NCBI GenBank assembly: GCA_032622095.1
Contig: CP136064.1
Coordinates: 182,694,209-182,758,208, forward strand
Length of the DNA stretch: 64,000 bases
From: Siphonodentalium dalli
Taxonomy: Eukaryota > Mollusca > Scaphopoda > Gadilida > Siphonodentaliidae
Direction of reading: 5' to 3'
Both the position numbers and the translations under genes were made by a program. Positions 48,501 to 53,422 of the stretch are shown here, in pieces (position 1 is the first letter of the stretch; every line of letters starts with the position of its first letter). Below the pieces are notes generated by a model. The model was not told the DNA's origin and made no database searches. It worked only from the letters and a program-made list of their open reading frames with translations.

Positions 48501-49428
48501 GCCAATCTTATACATAATCATCTCCATTATATCATGAGTCGAATGGTGTGGCTTAAATCTGTCAAATATGGCGCCGTTTGAGTCAGAGGTGTACGGAAGG
48601 GAGAGGGACAACAAAAACTGATCAAATATTTGTAGCACCGATTTTCACCAAATTGATACACATTCTTTCCCACGATACATAGAATCTAATCGTATGATTT
48701 ATTGACGCCAAATTGGTGCCGTTTTGGGTGAGAGTTGTGGGGGGGGGGGCAATAAATTTAATAATAATTTGTTTAGTCGCCGATTACCACAAAACTCACA
48801 CATAACCATTTCCATGATATCAGGAGACTAATGGCGTGGCCTAAAGGTGCCAAATTTGGCGTCATTCGAGTCAGGGGTGCACGGAAGGGGAGACGGGGAC
48901 CAAAAATTATAAAATATTTTAGCACCGATTTCTACCAAATTGATACACATTCTTCTCCGAGATACGAGGAATCTAATCGTGTGATTCAAAAACGCCAAAT
49001 TGGTGCCGTTTTTGGTGAGAGATGGGGGGGGGGGGGGGTTACTAAATTTGATAGGAATATGTTTAGTCGCAGATTACCACCGATTTCGGGAGACCAATTG
49101 TGTCGTTTAACGATGTCAAAAGTTCGAGTCCACAGCAGATGGCTTCAGATCATTTTAACATGGGCAACGCCGGGTAACCCTGCTATAGTATACATATATG
49201 TGCAAGTTAAATTACCATGTATCTATATGAGTGTTTACTCGAACATATTTCTGTGTATTTCCAGATAACGTAATATTTGACAATTCGTTCAGCTGGACAA
49301 CGTCCAAGATCGTTCACTACAATATCGAGATAATAGACACCGGATATGACACAGAAACCAGATCCGAGATAGACAGTCTAATTCGAGGAAATGGGGACTG
49401 GAAAGAGATCGAATCAACGCGTCTATAG
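3523..49428 (+). CDS. SEC14L2: SEC14-like lipid-binding protein, 12-exon gene
   Basis: Exons: 3523-3576, 8538-8607, 13610-13653, 15270-15332, 16372-16560, 33228-33303, 34300-34380, 41074-41157, 44277-44383, 45418-45557, 46428-46576, 49265-49428. Every junction is GT/AG and all phases agree, giving 406 residues plus TAG. Each exon matches the vertebrate SEC14L2 protein in order, as compared from memory. CRAL-TRIO-N is about residues 1-60 ([10 protein letters not shown]), the CRAL-TRIO lipid pocket about 75-245 ([31 protein letters not shown]), and the C-terminal GOLD domain about 260-385 ([14 protein letters not shown]). The family is cytosolic and binds or transfers hydrophobic lipids such as phosphoinositides, tocopherol or squalene; the ligand here is unknown. 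No stops or frameshifts occur in the exons, so the gene looks intact although its introns (0.9-16.7 kb) are full of transposons. It could be orthologous to SEC14L2, L3 or L4 collectively. Confidence 0.93.
3577..8537. other. SEC14L intron 1
   Basis: A 4.96-kb intron. It contains short diverged repeats with CAAGATGGCCGCC-type words (about 5160-5440 and 7728-7770), C- and G-runs (6341-6352, 7559-7571), and an inverted repeat with ~38-nt arms at 7972-8010 / 8038-8077. A dispersed repeat lies at 8150-8490 (listed separately). No coding capacity recognised. Confidence 0.5.
8150..8490 (+). repeat. Dispersed repeat, copy A (matches 56400-56925)
   Basis: Shares an ordered series of blocks with 56637-56925: AAAATTGGAAC, a GATGGCCGCC-like block, GTGGAAAATTTGAC, CTTGAAACTG, ATCGATTTTTACAGAA and AACAAGAAATGAGCAG-like ends. 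The same family appears inverted at 25400-25760 and 30950-31310. No ORF; family unknown. Confidence 0.6.
8538..8607 (+). CDS. SEC14L2: SEC14L exon 2
   Basis: Residues 19-42. It is preceded by a T-rich tract ending CTTTCAG and followed by the donor GTATTT. It encodes [18 protein letters not shown] then QRWLK. This is the CRAL-TRIO N-terminal helix region, where family members have D-D-x-x-L-x-R-W/F-L. Ends in phase 1, and the split Ala codon is completed by exon 3. Confidence 0.9.
8753..9825. mobile_element. 1.07-kb TIR element (MITE)
   Basis: 27-bp inverted ends beginning GTCGGTGGGCTTCTAAA (left 8753-8779, right 9799-9825, two mismatches). They are flanked by GAAATA / GAAATG, a possible 6-bp target duplication. 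The word TACGACATTTTAGAA recurs inside near 9470, 9610 and 9655, so subterminal repeats are present. No transposase seen. Superfamily not resolved. Confidence 0.72.
10200..10480 (-). repeat. Dispersed repeat, inverted relative to 15670-16090
   Basis: Reverse complement of this stretch shares blocks with 15670-16090: TACTACGTCAC, AATTTGTGTTCTT, TTACGATT, and further on TTCTGCGAAAAG and TTTTGGACCGT. The two copies flank SEC14L exons 3 and 4 in opposite orientation. Confidence 0.55.
10678..11690. mobile_element. 1.0-kb TA-flanked TIR element
   Basis: Inverted ends GGGTAATGTGGGGCATAAT (about 24 bp, one mismatch) flanked by TA on both sides (10676-10677, 11691-11692), as in Tc1/mariner-type insertions. 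The motif TGTCGCATTATGCCCC recurs at 10868, 11272 and 11650, in places in both orientations, so the ends are reiterated internally. No transposase frame. Confidence 0.75.
12115..12230. repeat. Imperfect inverted repeat
   Basis: AGAGTAATCAATT near 12115 is mirrored by AATTGATTACTCT ending near 12229, with partly complementary interior. Looks like a small hairpin element; boundaries uncertain. Confidence 0.4.
12565..13120 (+). repeat. Dispersed repeat with CCGTCCGT tract
   Basis: Starts TTATACCTCCCC, followed by a reiterated GTCCGTCC/GTCCGCCC tract (12629-12677). The block AACTTGAACAGTARTRCTCGG appears twice, about 173 bp apart (12694 and 12867). The closing part contains GGGGGTGTGCTTCGG. This architecture resembles repeats common in mollusc genomes. 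No ORF. Confidence 0.5.
13610..13653 (+). CDS. SEC14L2: SEC14L exon 3
   Basis: A 44-nt exon between acceptor ATTTCAG and donor GTAAGT. With the split codon it encodes [15 protein letters not shown] (residues 42-56), the CRAL-TRIO-N segment that in vertebrates reads A-R-x-F-D-x-x-K-x-E-x-M-x-R. Too short to stand out as an ORF; identified by homology and phase. Confidence 0.88.
13998..14435 (+). mobile_element. AGGTACTCAATCCGA MITE, copy 1
   Basis: 438 bp with terminal inverted repeat AGGTACTCAATCCGAT, in SEC14L intron 3. Left flank is TTAA, right flank GTAA. Further copies are at 23002, 28647 and (inverted) 46649. Because TTAA is palindromic, a TTAA target (piggyBac-like) or a TA target (mariner-like, TIR starting AAGG) both fit. 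Contains a CAACAACAA block near the left end. Confidence 0.8.
15270..15332 (+). CDS. SEC14L2: SEC14L exon 4
   Basis: Residues 57-77, [20 protein letters not shown] then E, between acceptor TTCACACAG and donor GTCAGT. Corresponds to the vertebrate stretch H-V-E-F-R-K ... W-x-P-P-E that links CRAL-TRIO-N to the lipid-binding lobe. Phase 0 on both sides. Confidence 0.9.
15670..16090 (+). repeat. Dispersed repeat, partner of 10200-10480
   Basis: Shares blocks in opposite orientation with 10200-10480 (see that entry). Lies in intron 4 between exons 4 and 5. Non-coding. Confidence 0.55.
16372..16560 (+). CDS. SEC14L2: SEC14L exon 5
   Basis: Residues 78-140, the longest exon. It contains [20 protein letters not shown] and [16 protein letters not shown], the opening of the CRAL-TRIO lobe. 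The G-G-x-C-G-x-D-x-D-G and L-D-x-K-G-L motifs are diagnostic of SEC14L proteins. Acceptor is AATACGAGCAG; donor is GTATAT. Phase 0 on both sides. It sits just upstream of the transposon-filled 16.7-kb intron 5. Confidence 0.95.
17480..17737 (-). repeat. Left half of interrupted dispersed repeat
   Basis: Matches the reverse complement of 40045-40330 (blocks CAGGTACCAA, ATATCTGAAGA, TATTTGAGAATGTTCAT, GCCTGTT, TGGGTCAT). The rest of the repeat resumes at 32215-32395, 14.5 kb away. The intact homologue at 39886-40330 is therefore a paralogous empty site for the intervening element. Confidence 0.75.
17810..18435 (+). repeat. 82-bp tandem repeats in left arm
   Basis: Three near-perfect units begin at AGTCTCC near 17810, 17891 and 17973, with a diverged unit near 18054 and further degenerate ones at 18299-18435. 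Each contains AAACCAATGGTCGTTCTTGG and ATAAGAGACAATTCCGTTT. Related sequence occurs inverted in the right arm (31870-32140). Confidence 0.85.
18971..19610 (+). pseudogene. CR1/Jockey-like LINE reverse transcriptase fragment
   Basis: Frame from 18971 gives [31 protein letters not shown] and [20 protein letters not shown]. This is the region after the RT palm in CR1/Jockey-type LINEs. After a frameshift near 19205 it continues as [16 protein letters not shown] and [12 protein letters not shown], then [12 protein letters not shown] near 19565. At least one stop (TAG near 19058) and the frameshift show it is dead. The catalytic core upstream is absent. Confidence 0.82.
19833..21430 (-). pseudogene. 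Non-LTR retrotransposon RT remnant, duplication unit 1
   Basis: Read on the minus strand from about 21430. It has [18 protein letters not shown] and [20 protein letters not shown] (motif B), then [10 protein letters not shown] (motif C; Ala replaces the usual Tyr of YADD), then [10 protein letters not shown] (motif D region). A frameshift near 20886 leads into the 20786-19833 frame with [34 protein letters not shown] and a C-terminal zinc-knuckle-like [19 protein letters not shown]. The motif A region upstream is degraded. Same family as 41589-43776. 3' non-coding sequence extends to about 19664. Confidence 0.82.
22040..22175 (+). repeat. ATGGTACGAAAC-type short repeats
   Basis: Five or six units of about 20-30 bp containing ATGGTACGAAAYKACCAAA. 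Single units recur at 23641-23680, and a duplicate set at 27685-27805. Non-coding. Confidence 0.75.
23002..23435 (+). mobile_element. AGGTACTCAATCCGA MITE, copy 2
   Basis: 434-bp copy with flanking TTAA on both sides (22998-23001, 23436-23439). The right TIR has mutated to TCGGATTATGCATCT. Lies inside duplication unit 1. Confidence 0.78.
24010..24180 (+). repeat. GCGCTTAAGCGCAAAT tandem array
   Basis: Six or more units of a ~25-bp repeat containing the near-palindrome TTTGCGCTTAAGCGCAAA and variants. The unit 2 copy (29655-29715) has lost about 110 bp. Single units recur at 25112 and 25155 beside the nested hairpin element. Confidence 0.8.
24672..25116. mobile_element. 445-bp element with nested hairpins
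   Basis: Outer inverted repeat AAGCCTGCAAATAGCGTGTC (about 40 bp). Inside are two separate palindromes with ~36-bp arms starting AGAATGAGGTCCCCAGAGGG (24702-24790 and 24998-25086). The second copy, from the tandem duplication, is at about 30211-30655. Looks like a non-autonomous element whose ends are themselves foldbacks. No ORF. Confidence 0.7.
25400..25760 (-). repeat. Dispersed repeat, inverted copy (unit 1)
   Basis: Reverse complement matches 56400-56680 block by block (GAAATTTCAGCGT against ACGCTGAAATTT, CCCCTTAAAAAGAGGGGTTAAAG against its complement, TGGCGGCC-type word, GTTCCAATTTT). Duplicated again at 30940-31300 by the tandem duplication. Confidence 0.62.
25993..27050 (-). pseudogene. 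LINE RT remnant, duplication unit 2 (truncated)
   Basis: Copy of the unit 1 RT. It keeps [29 protein letters not shown] and the thumb region with [10 protein letters not shown]. It preserves the frame through [18 protein letters not shown], which is frameshifted in unit 1. It is cut at the duplication junction after NTGQFPSE, so the C-terminal zinc-knuckle part is missing. Confidence 0.82.
28647..29072 (+). mobile_element. AGGTACTCAATCCGA MITE, copy 3
   Basis: Duplicate of copy 2 inside unit 2, created by the tandem duplication rather than by transposition; it shares the same mutated right TIR. TTAA flanks on both sides. Confidence 0.78.
31560..31870 (+). repeat. Short tandem repeats in right arm
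   Basis: Reiterated TTAGTTTTACAATAAG units of roughly 17-34 bp, present in the right inverted arm and not matched in the left arm. This shows independent tandem growth of the two arms. Confidence 0.7.
32215..32395 (-). repeat. Right half of interrupted dispersed repeat
   Basis: Reverse complement matches 39886-40045 (ATCATACCCCCATATATTA, AATGAAAACAAATG, AATCAACTGGAAA). Continues the repeat broken at 17737 by the foldback-like element. Confidence 0.75.
32396..33227. other. Distal part of SEC14L intron 5
   Basis: No gene or clear repeat boundaries recognised. Ends with the T-rich polypyrimidine tract before exon 6. Confidence 0.4.
33228..33303 (+). CDS. SEC14L2: SEC14L exon 6
   Basis: Residues 141-166. 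Encodes [20 protein letters not shown] then SLWTP, the central beta-strand and following helix of the CRAL-TRIO fold (family pattern I-x-D-x-E-G-x-G). Acceptor is TTTTTTAG; donor is GTACAC. Ends in phase 1. Confidence 0.93.
33444..33646. mobile_element. 203-bp perfect palindrome
   Basis: Arms of 101 bp around a single central base are exact reverse complements, so both strands read the same frame (starting [14 protein letters not shown]). Centre is GCTCTCGGCGAGAGC. A diverged member of the same family is at 45568-45768. A spacerless hairpin MITE in SEC14L intron 6, 140 bp after exon 6. The frame is a by-product, not a gene. Confidence 0.88.
34300..34380 (+). CDS. SEC14L2: SEC14L exon 7 (lead copy of a 51-bp array)
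   Basis: Residues 166-193, [18 protein letters not shown] then MNKLLVVN. This is the N-Y-P-E helix/strand with the lipid gate region. The acceptor ATATTCTAG was preferred over the nearby TTTACAG at 34307 because it gives the right phase and a length equal to vertebrate SEC14L2. Donor AACG/GTAAGTA is at 34381. The last ~36 nt plus donor are repeated downstream (34344-34862), so further in-frame donors compete with this one. Confidence 0.92.
34344..34862 (+). repeat. 51-bp tandem array of exon 7 end plus splice donor
   Basis: Ten units of 51 bp (the last two have a 50-bp period). Each holds the exon 7 coding end ([10 protein letters not shown]) and the donor AACG/GTAAGTA, then intron sequence ATACTCACTAC. 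GT donors are at 34381, 34432, 34483, 34534, 34585, 34636, 34687, 34788 and 34838; the eighth, at 34738, is mutated to AT. Because 51 is divisible by three, reading through adds 17 residues per unit ([17 protein letters not shown]) without a frameshift, until a TAA at 34656. Confidence 0.95.
34975..35189 (-). mobile_element. Short Helitron-like element
   Basis: On the minus strand it starts TCTAATATATATTTTGGGAC and ends CTAG, preceded by the hairpin CCCGGACGAAGTCGGG and a T. It lies between A and T. These are non-autonomous Helitron termini (5'-TC, 3' hairpin plus CTRR, A/T target). 215 bp, no Rep-helicase. Confidence 0.75.
35200..35561 (-). mobile_element. Partial Helitron-like unit
   Basis: On the minus strand the 5' end (TCTACTATATATTTTGGGAC) lies at 35561 and directly abuts the CTAG end of the next unit. 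Its own 3' terminus was not recognised, so it is truncated or diverged. Confidence 0.6.
35562..39877 (-). mobile_element. Head-to-tail array of six Helitron-like units
   Basis: Units 35562-36101, 36102-36838, 36839-37618, 37619-38428, 38429-39167 and 39168-39877. On the minus strand each begins TCTATTATATATTTTGGAAG (or close) and ends CTTCTAG after a CCCGGACGAAGTCGGG-type hairpin. Successive units abut with no base between CTAG and TC. The whole array is bounded by Helitron-type ends. Units differ in length (540-810 bp) and in the number of internal TTGACCTTGAAATGACCCG segments. They contain CA microsatellites and dozens of AAGGTCA words, but no Rep/helicase. Lies in SEC14L intron 7. Confidence 0.82.
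39886..40330 (+). repeat. Dispersed repeat, uninterrupted copy
   Basis: Homologous (inverted) to 17480-17737 plus 32215-32395. Here the two halves are contiguous, with a single 8-bp segment where the other locus has ATATATCT and ATATATCC around the 14.5-kb element. Family unknown; no ORF. Confidence 0.75.
40631..40782. mobile_element. 152-bp imperfect palindrome
   Basis: Outer arms ACAGAACACA / TGTGTTCTGT, inner arms including CTTTTATCGAACTCGTTGC and its near-complement. The tip is ATTTCGCTCTCGCGAAAT. A hairpin MITE in SEC14L intron 7, about 290 bp upstream of exon 8. Confidence 0.72.
41074..41157 (+). CDS. SEC14L2: SEC14L exon 8
   Basis: Residues 193-221. Encodes [19 protein letters not shown] then MRQKICVFG, matching the family stretch A-P-x-x-F-P-x-x-Y-x-x-x-x-P-x-x-S-E-D-x-R-x-K-I. 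Acceptor ATTTTCAG follows a T-run; donor is GTATGT. Phases 1 and 1. Confidence 0.94.
41270..41588 (+). repeat. 320-bp direct repeat, left copy
   Basis: Repeats at 43777-44096 with about four differences. The two copies bracket the LINE remnant in intron 8. Left flank of this copy and right flank of the other are unique, as expected of a duplicated insertion site. Confidence 0.92.
41589..43776 (+). pseudogene. 5'-truncated LINE with reverse transcriptase remnant
   Basis: Same non-LTR family as the minus-strand copies at 19833 and 25993. Order: [20 protein letters not shown] (start of RT), [15 protein letters not shown], a frameshift near 41965, [13 protein letters not shown] (motif A), [20 protein letters not shown] (motif B), then [10 protein letters not shown] at motif C, where Gly replaces the second catalytic Asp. 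LPKALYG-type [11 protein letters not shown] follows. After further frameshifts come [20 protein letters not shown] and a zinc-knuckle-like [11 protein letters not shown] near 43310. The 3' end has GGAATAAACA near 43755. No endonuclease domain: the element starts within the RT, as 5' truncation in target-primed insertion would produce. Confidence 0.85.
43777..44096 (+). repeat. 320-bp direct repeat, right copy
   Basis: See left copy at 41270-41588. Begins directly after the LINE 3' end, which carries AATAAA and a short TC run. Confidence 0.92.
44277..44383 (+). CDS. SEC14L2: SEC14L exon 9
   Basis: Residues 221-256. Contains [20 protein letters not shown] then [13 protein letters not shown], the end of the CRAL-TRIO lobe with the conserved Y-L/G-G-G-x-x-T-D-x-D-G-N-P-x-C motif. 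Acceptor is TTTACCAG; donor is GTAAGT. Begins in phase 1, ends in phase 0. Confidence 0.95.
44440..44760. other. Intron 9 filler
   Basis: A short direct repeat GAACGCTCTTTATTGTC occurs at 44499 and 44541. Otherwise nothing recognised. Confidence 0.35.
45418..45557 (+). CDS. SEC14L2: SEC14L exon 10
   Basis: Residues 257-303. Begins [17 protein letters not shown], like vertebrate G-G-x-I-P-x-x-Y-Y-V-R, and enters the GOLD domain. Acceptor is CATGTAG; donor is GTATAC. Ends in phase 2. A 201-bp palindrome starts 10 nt into the following intron. Confidence 0.93.
45568..45768. mobile_element. 201-bp palindrome at the intron 10 donor
   Basis: Same family as 33444-33646 (shared core GCAGAATTATGGGTAA to TCGGAAAGCTCTC). 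Here the arms have a few mismatches. It is flanked by TA on both sides, and further by ACAG/CTGT. Starts only 10 nt after the end of exon 10, so the splice donor sits at the base of the potential hairpin. Confidence 0.85.
46428..46576 (+). CDS. SEC14L2: SEC14L exon 11
   Basis: Residues 303-353 of the GOLD domain. Contains [20 protein letters not shown] and [17 protein letters not shown], like vertebrate W-x-F-x-S-x-x-x-D-V-G-F-G and V-P-E-D-G. Acceptor is GATTCCAG; donor is GTAAGT. Ends in phase 1. Cysteine-richer than vertebrate homologues. Confidence 0.93.
46649..47106 (-). mobile_element. AGGTACTCAATCCGA MITE, copy 4 (inverted)
   Basis: 458 bp in SEC14L intron 11, opposite orientation to copies 1-3 (the TTGTTGTTG block is near its right end). 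Left end AGGTACTCAATCCGAT, right end TCGGATTGAGTAACT, with perfect TTAA flanks at 46645-46648 and 47107-47110. The best-preserved insertion site of the family. Confidence 0.82.
47376..47767. mobile_element. Element with paired palindromic ends
   Basis: Outer arms CCCTTTACCCAACA / TGTTGGGTAAAGGG (47376 and 47754). Inside, two palindromes of ~69 bp (47402-47470 and 47550-47618) with arms GCCAATRCATTCTCTTATAT. The second is also the reverse complement of the first, including the asymmetric GTCGACC/GGTCGCC centres. Separated by 79 bp of AT-rich DNA. No ORF. Located in SEC14L intron 11. Confidence 0.75.
48100..49140 (-). repeat. ~290-bp tandem repeats with poly-G tracts
   Basis: About 3.5 units; landmark ACGGAAGGGG-like words at ~48292, 48592 and 48880. 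Each unit has a G-run on the + strand (about 48158-48173, 48448-48461, 48740-48748, 49023-49038) and blocks such as CACCGATTTCCACCAAATTG and CATCTCCATGATAT. Frames of 145-153 codons through the array are repeat translations and not genes. Confidence 0.85.
49265..49428 (+). CDS. SEC14L2: SEC14L exon 12 (stop codon)
   Basis: Residues 353-406 and TAG at 49426-49428. Begins [20 protein letters not shown], the last GOLD strands (family Y-x-L-x-F-D-N-x-Y-S). A charged, less conserved tail follows. Acceptor is ATTTCCAG. Confidence 0.93.
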
Positions 49429-49873
49429 AGTGTTCTGATCAGAACTCACCGGAACATGTGAGGATGGGAGTGGGACTTCCAACGTTTGGGATTAAAACCT
49501 TTGCTGGGATGCTTGAGAGGTCTTCAATTTGACTGAGGTGTTCACGCTTATGCATGACAATGGGCATGGAACGTCATATATACCGTTACACCACAGACAA
49601 ACATCGGCTGGTGCGGCTAGTGGTGTTCTCTTCTATATAATCATATATATAGTATATGTTTTGAGAGCTCCTATATATGATAGTTGATTGTAACGTATCC
49701 CTTTTCCGCAGTCAGCGATGTTATGATAACTGTTATGATAACTGTTGTCAAACTACCACAAACACAACATTGATCTAATGTTAAACTCGTTGATTCAAGA
49801 TACGGGCGGTCTTCGTGGTGTGTATTGCTCTTAAAATAGTCACATCCGCTAAAACCGCCATAAACAGAAAGAA
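49429..49873. other. SEC14L 3' flank
   Basis: Probable 3' UTR at its start (weak ATTAAA at 49491). Nothing else recognised. Confidence 0.35.
49491..49496 (+). terminator. Possible polyadenylation signal of SEC14L
   Basis: ATTAAA, the second commonest polyadenylation hexamer, 63 nt after the SEC14L stop codon. No AATAAA was seen nearby. Position is plausible, but I see no other support. Confidence 0.25.
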
Positions 49874-50250
49874 TCTACAATATATTTTGGGACTTGTCTC
49901 TGTCTGTTTGTTTGTTAGCAATGGCCGGGAAAACTACCGGACGGATTTCGACGAAATTTGATACATAGGATACTTTTGTCCGGGGAGTGTTTTGGGCGTG
50001 TCAAATCGTGACCCCGACCTGACCTTGACCTTCAAAATGGTCAATTCAAGGTCAAATCGCGCCTTTCGACGGATTTCGACGAAATTTGATACCTAAGGGT
50101 ACATTTGTCCGGGGAGTGTTTTGGACGGGTCAAATCGTGACCCCGACCTGACCTTGACCTTCAAATTGGTCAATTAAAGGTCAAATCGCGCCTTTCGACG
50201 GATAAAAGCAGAGGGGAAACATCCCGGACGAAGTCGGGTCACCCTGCTAG
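49874..50250 (+). mobile_element. Solo Helitron-like element
   Basis: 377 bp. Begins TCTACAATATATTTTGGGAC after an A and ends GGACGAAGTCGGGTCACCCT then GCTAG before a T. It has the terminal hairpin and CTRR end. Contains two internal copies of a ~110-bp segment (GGATTTCGACGAAATTTGAT to CAAGGTCAAATCGCGCC). Orientation opposite to the array at 35562-39877. Confidence 0.8.
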
Positions 50251-51784
50251 TATAATATAAAGACATATTTTGTTCTTACACCAATCATAAATATCGCGTA
50301 CATTGCAAGTTATTGTCACGTTTGCACGCTTTGTTATGTAAACAAACATCAAAAGCTTTATATAACCATGTGTTTATAGACAAACACTCGGAGCTCCCAA
50401 TGCAAATGTTCCGTTGCGCGAATATCAACAATGGCGCCATCAACAATCCCATTCAAATTACATATTAATCGACACATTCTACCCGCTGTCAGTTCAAAAT
50501 CCAGCTAATCCATGTTTCTTCATGATTGGGAAAAGATCAAACAGAAAACGTGTACATAATATAATTGTTCTCGCAAAGAGGTGAATATTTTTCAATCCAG
50601 TTAGTATTTTCTAATTATATGATAATTACGTCACATAGTTTCTCCTAACCTATATATGGTAATGCATACCAAATTAGGAATTTACTATGATATTATTGTG
50701 AGTTGTAAGTTGTAGACGCACCATATTATGGTTTTTACAACCGACGTGTAATGCGCGTGAATCGAAATAAGGAAATGACTTCGTGCTTATAAACAATTCA
50801 CTGCTTTTTGCGAGAAACTAAACATCACTCGACCTGCAATTTCTCTGACGCGTTTTGTGAATAATATCGCATCCATATCATCATTGTGCTATACTATTAG
50901 TATATTCTTGAGGAAATTATCATAATTTGAAATTTTTTATTTCTAAATTATAACCTAAACGAAGGGCGCCCGTCCCTTTAATCAGATGTTGTGCTCTAAA
51001 TATTGTTGTAAATATTAGAATGTTAACATTAACAACCATACTTACCACTATGAATTTTCCCCCTAAAATTTGAAAGGATTGGGGTGAGAAATTTGTCAGT
51101 CCATGTAGGATTTTATGCTTGTTCTCTCTTTTTATTTATCTGTATAATTTCTTTTGTGTTGAAAAATGTAAATCTATTCAACGACCAAACTATGTGGTAA
51201 CTCGGAATATATAAAACATTCATCAGGTTAGAAATTTGCGCCATAATGACATGCGTGTCACTTCCTTGTGGCATATGTATCCCATTAAAGATTTTCATCT
51301 GATTCAACACTCTCTTTGCCAGATTTTCCTGAGAATAACTTCCGCTTCACAGGCGAATAGAACATAAAAATTGCTTGCAATGAAGGAGTCACTCTAAATC
51401 AAAATAAGTGCCAAAATTACACAGTGTTTACTGACATGTGTTGAAGGGGAGCATCTCACTTTGCCGACGGCTATTGTTGCCGGGGGTACCTGTACGAGGT
51501 GGCAATAATCCCTTACTTCAATCATTTGCCGCTTATAGTCTATTCCTCTTTTCTTTTGGTGTTTTTATGGTTTGTCCTCTCTTTTTGTAGGTTTTTAATT
51601 ATCTGTCAATTTGGGAACGAGGGTTTTGGAACCTTTGGTGCTGATTCAATGTTGATGTCAGGAAATAATCTATGTCATGTTTTATTTATTTATTGATTCA
51701 ACATAATTAATAAAATACATACAAGGAGATAACAAACATATAACAAATACACGACAATACTTTAACAAAAAGCTCAATGGTTAT
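50251..51784. other. Unassigned intergenic DNA
   Basis: AT-rich, no gene or repeat boundary recognised. Contains GGGCGCCCGTCCCTTTAA and a few short open frames without domain features. Confidence 0.3.
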
Positions 51785-52041
51785 ATAGCAGCTTCAAAAC
51801 CAGATATATTTGACATGATGACCACATTCAAAAAGAACAAGCCTATACATAATCGACGATACTTCAACTGACTGGTGGCGGCAGAGTTCAACCACAGAGA
51901 AGAAAATATCTGGCGGTCAACGCGTCTCTTAGACATTTCAAGAGAATATTCAGGGAAAACGAGATCGACGTTGTAGAATACTTTGATTCAATCGATTCAA
52001 TAAGCCTTGTTGAAGGGTATACGTATTTTGAAAACATCTGA
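51785..52041 (+). pseudogene. Second FLYWCH/MULE transposase remnant (C-terminus)
   Basis: KPDIFDMMTTFKKNKP in one frame and, after a frameshift near 51860, QLTGGGRVQPQRRKYLAVNA then SLRHFKRIFRENEIDVVEYF to a TGA at 52039-52041. It aligns with the C-terminus of the 427-2770 relic (QLSGGGKVAHRRRKYRA, RHFKRVLRVGEIDILTF), so it is the same transposase family. The rest of the gene is gone. Confidence 0.82.
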
Positions 52042-52769
52042 ATTCACAGCATAGGCCACGTGTATATAATTGTAAATGATGGTTTCTAATATACGAATGT
52101 CAGTTATCGGCAATTTGTTTGCAGCATTCACCATATATATGTATCTAATTTTACGATAGAGGGTAAATGACACAACATTATTTTACATACAATAGGATTG
52201 GAGGACAAATGCTTGTCTCACGTGTGAATACCTCCTCTCCCAATCTAATTTTCGCTGGAACCTAAACAATTATTGTAGAGAAATCGCCGCAGATGGAAAC
52301 CAAACAACGTCATTTCGAACGATATTTCAAAACCTGTTCACAATTTCCTCACATTTTTAGCATATCCAATGTACCCTTCCGCATATTATCAAATTGTACA
52401 CTTCGGCACTTTTTTTTTACAGTGACGCCTTCATCATTTCTTGACACGTACATTCGTGACACGTACATGTGCGTCACCGTGACGAAAACCCCACACAATT
52501 TTCAAAATAATACGAGGATCGCATGAATGCATATCATTGAAACGCTCTTGAATATTCTTATTTGGGGCGCAACAAACAATGCATATGCTATAATATTGAT
52601 CTGTTGACTTTTTGGGAGCCTAAATAGCCAATGAGTCAAATTTTGGTACAACTAACTCTTTTGAAAGTCGACATTAAAATATCCCACCAATGGGCTCCAC
52701 TAATGGCATAGAAAACGCCCTAATAGTATACTACTCTATAGATTCGTATTGGTGCTTCCGACTCACTAT

Positions 52770-52925
52770 GTGCCCCGTACTCGGGAATTTTGGTGGTGCG
52801 TTTCACTCACTGTACTCCGTACTCGGGAATTTTGGTGGTGCGTCTGACTCACTGTGTACTCCGTACTCGGGAATTTTGGTGGTGCGTCTGACCCACTTTG
52901 TACTCCGTACTCGGGATTTTTCCAG
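52770..52925 (+). repeat. ~43-bp minisatellite, four units
   Basis: GTACTCGGGAATTTTGGTGG recurs at 52777, 52819 and 52863, with a shortened fourth unit at 52907 (periods 42, 44, 44). Non-coding. Confidence 0.88.
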
Positions 52926-53297
52926 GTGCTAACAGAAAGATTTCGCCACTAACGGATAGAGCAACGGATACGTTTAGGGTGACGGTTAGGTTAATACGGA
53001 ATCAAATTATGCACACTTTCTTCATATAATCGTAGTCGTGATGTCCTAACCGCGCGACGGATACATGTGATAGTGTATCAATTTCTTCAGGGTGTACCCG
53101 TCCATTTAAAAATACAAACTCTCGGTCAGTTTTGTTGTATCATGCAGCCATCATTTATCAGGCTTTGGGCAACTATCCCCAATGTACTTATTGATAAGAA
53201 GATTATCGTTCGCGCTGTACATAATCTGCACATAGATCGTGCGAAGTGGTAACTCTCTGCGTACAATTGAACAGTCATTCATTGCTGTGCATTCTTA

Positions 53298-53422
53298 AGA
53301 AATGAACGTAGCGGGTTTGTGTGTATGATATTGAAGGATATGGCGCTGTGGTCGTTGTGGTACATCGCCCTTAACGATCACAGCGCCGTAACCCCCAATA
53401 ACACACCACCACATTCATTTCT
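53298..53422. mobile_element. TA-flanked hairpin MITE, copy 1
   Basis: 125 bp, near-palindromic; ends AGAAATGAACGTAG / CATTCATTTCT, flanked by TA at 53296-53297 and 53423-53424. Same family as 61247-61386. The following 200 bp (53440-53640) also matches 61915-62120. Confidence 0.8.

Noticed and set aside
47948-49268. Frames of 145-153 codons with poly-Pro or poly-Gly
   Set aside because: Arise from the 290-bp tandem repeats with G-runs in SEC14L intron 11. Only the exon 12 part at 49265-49428 is coding.
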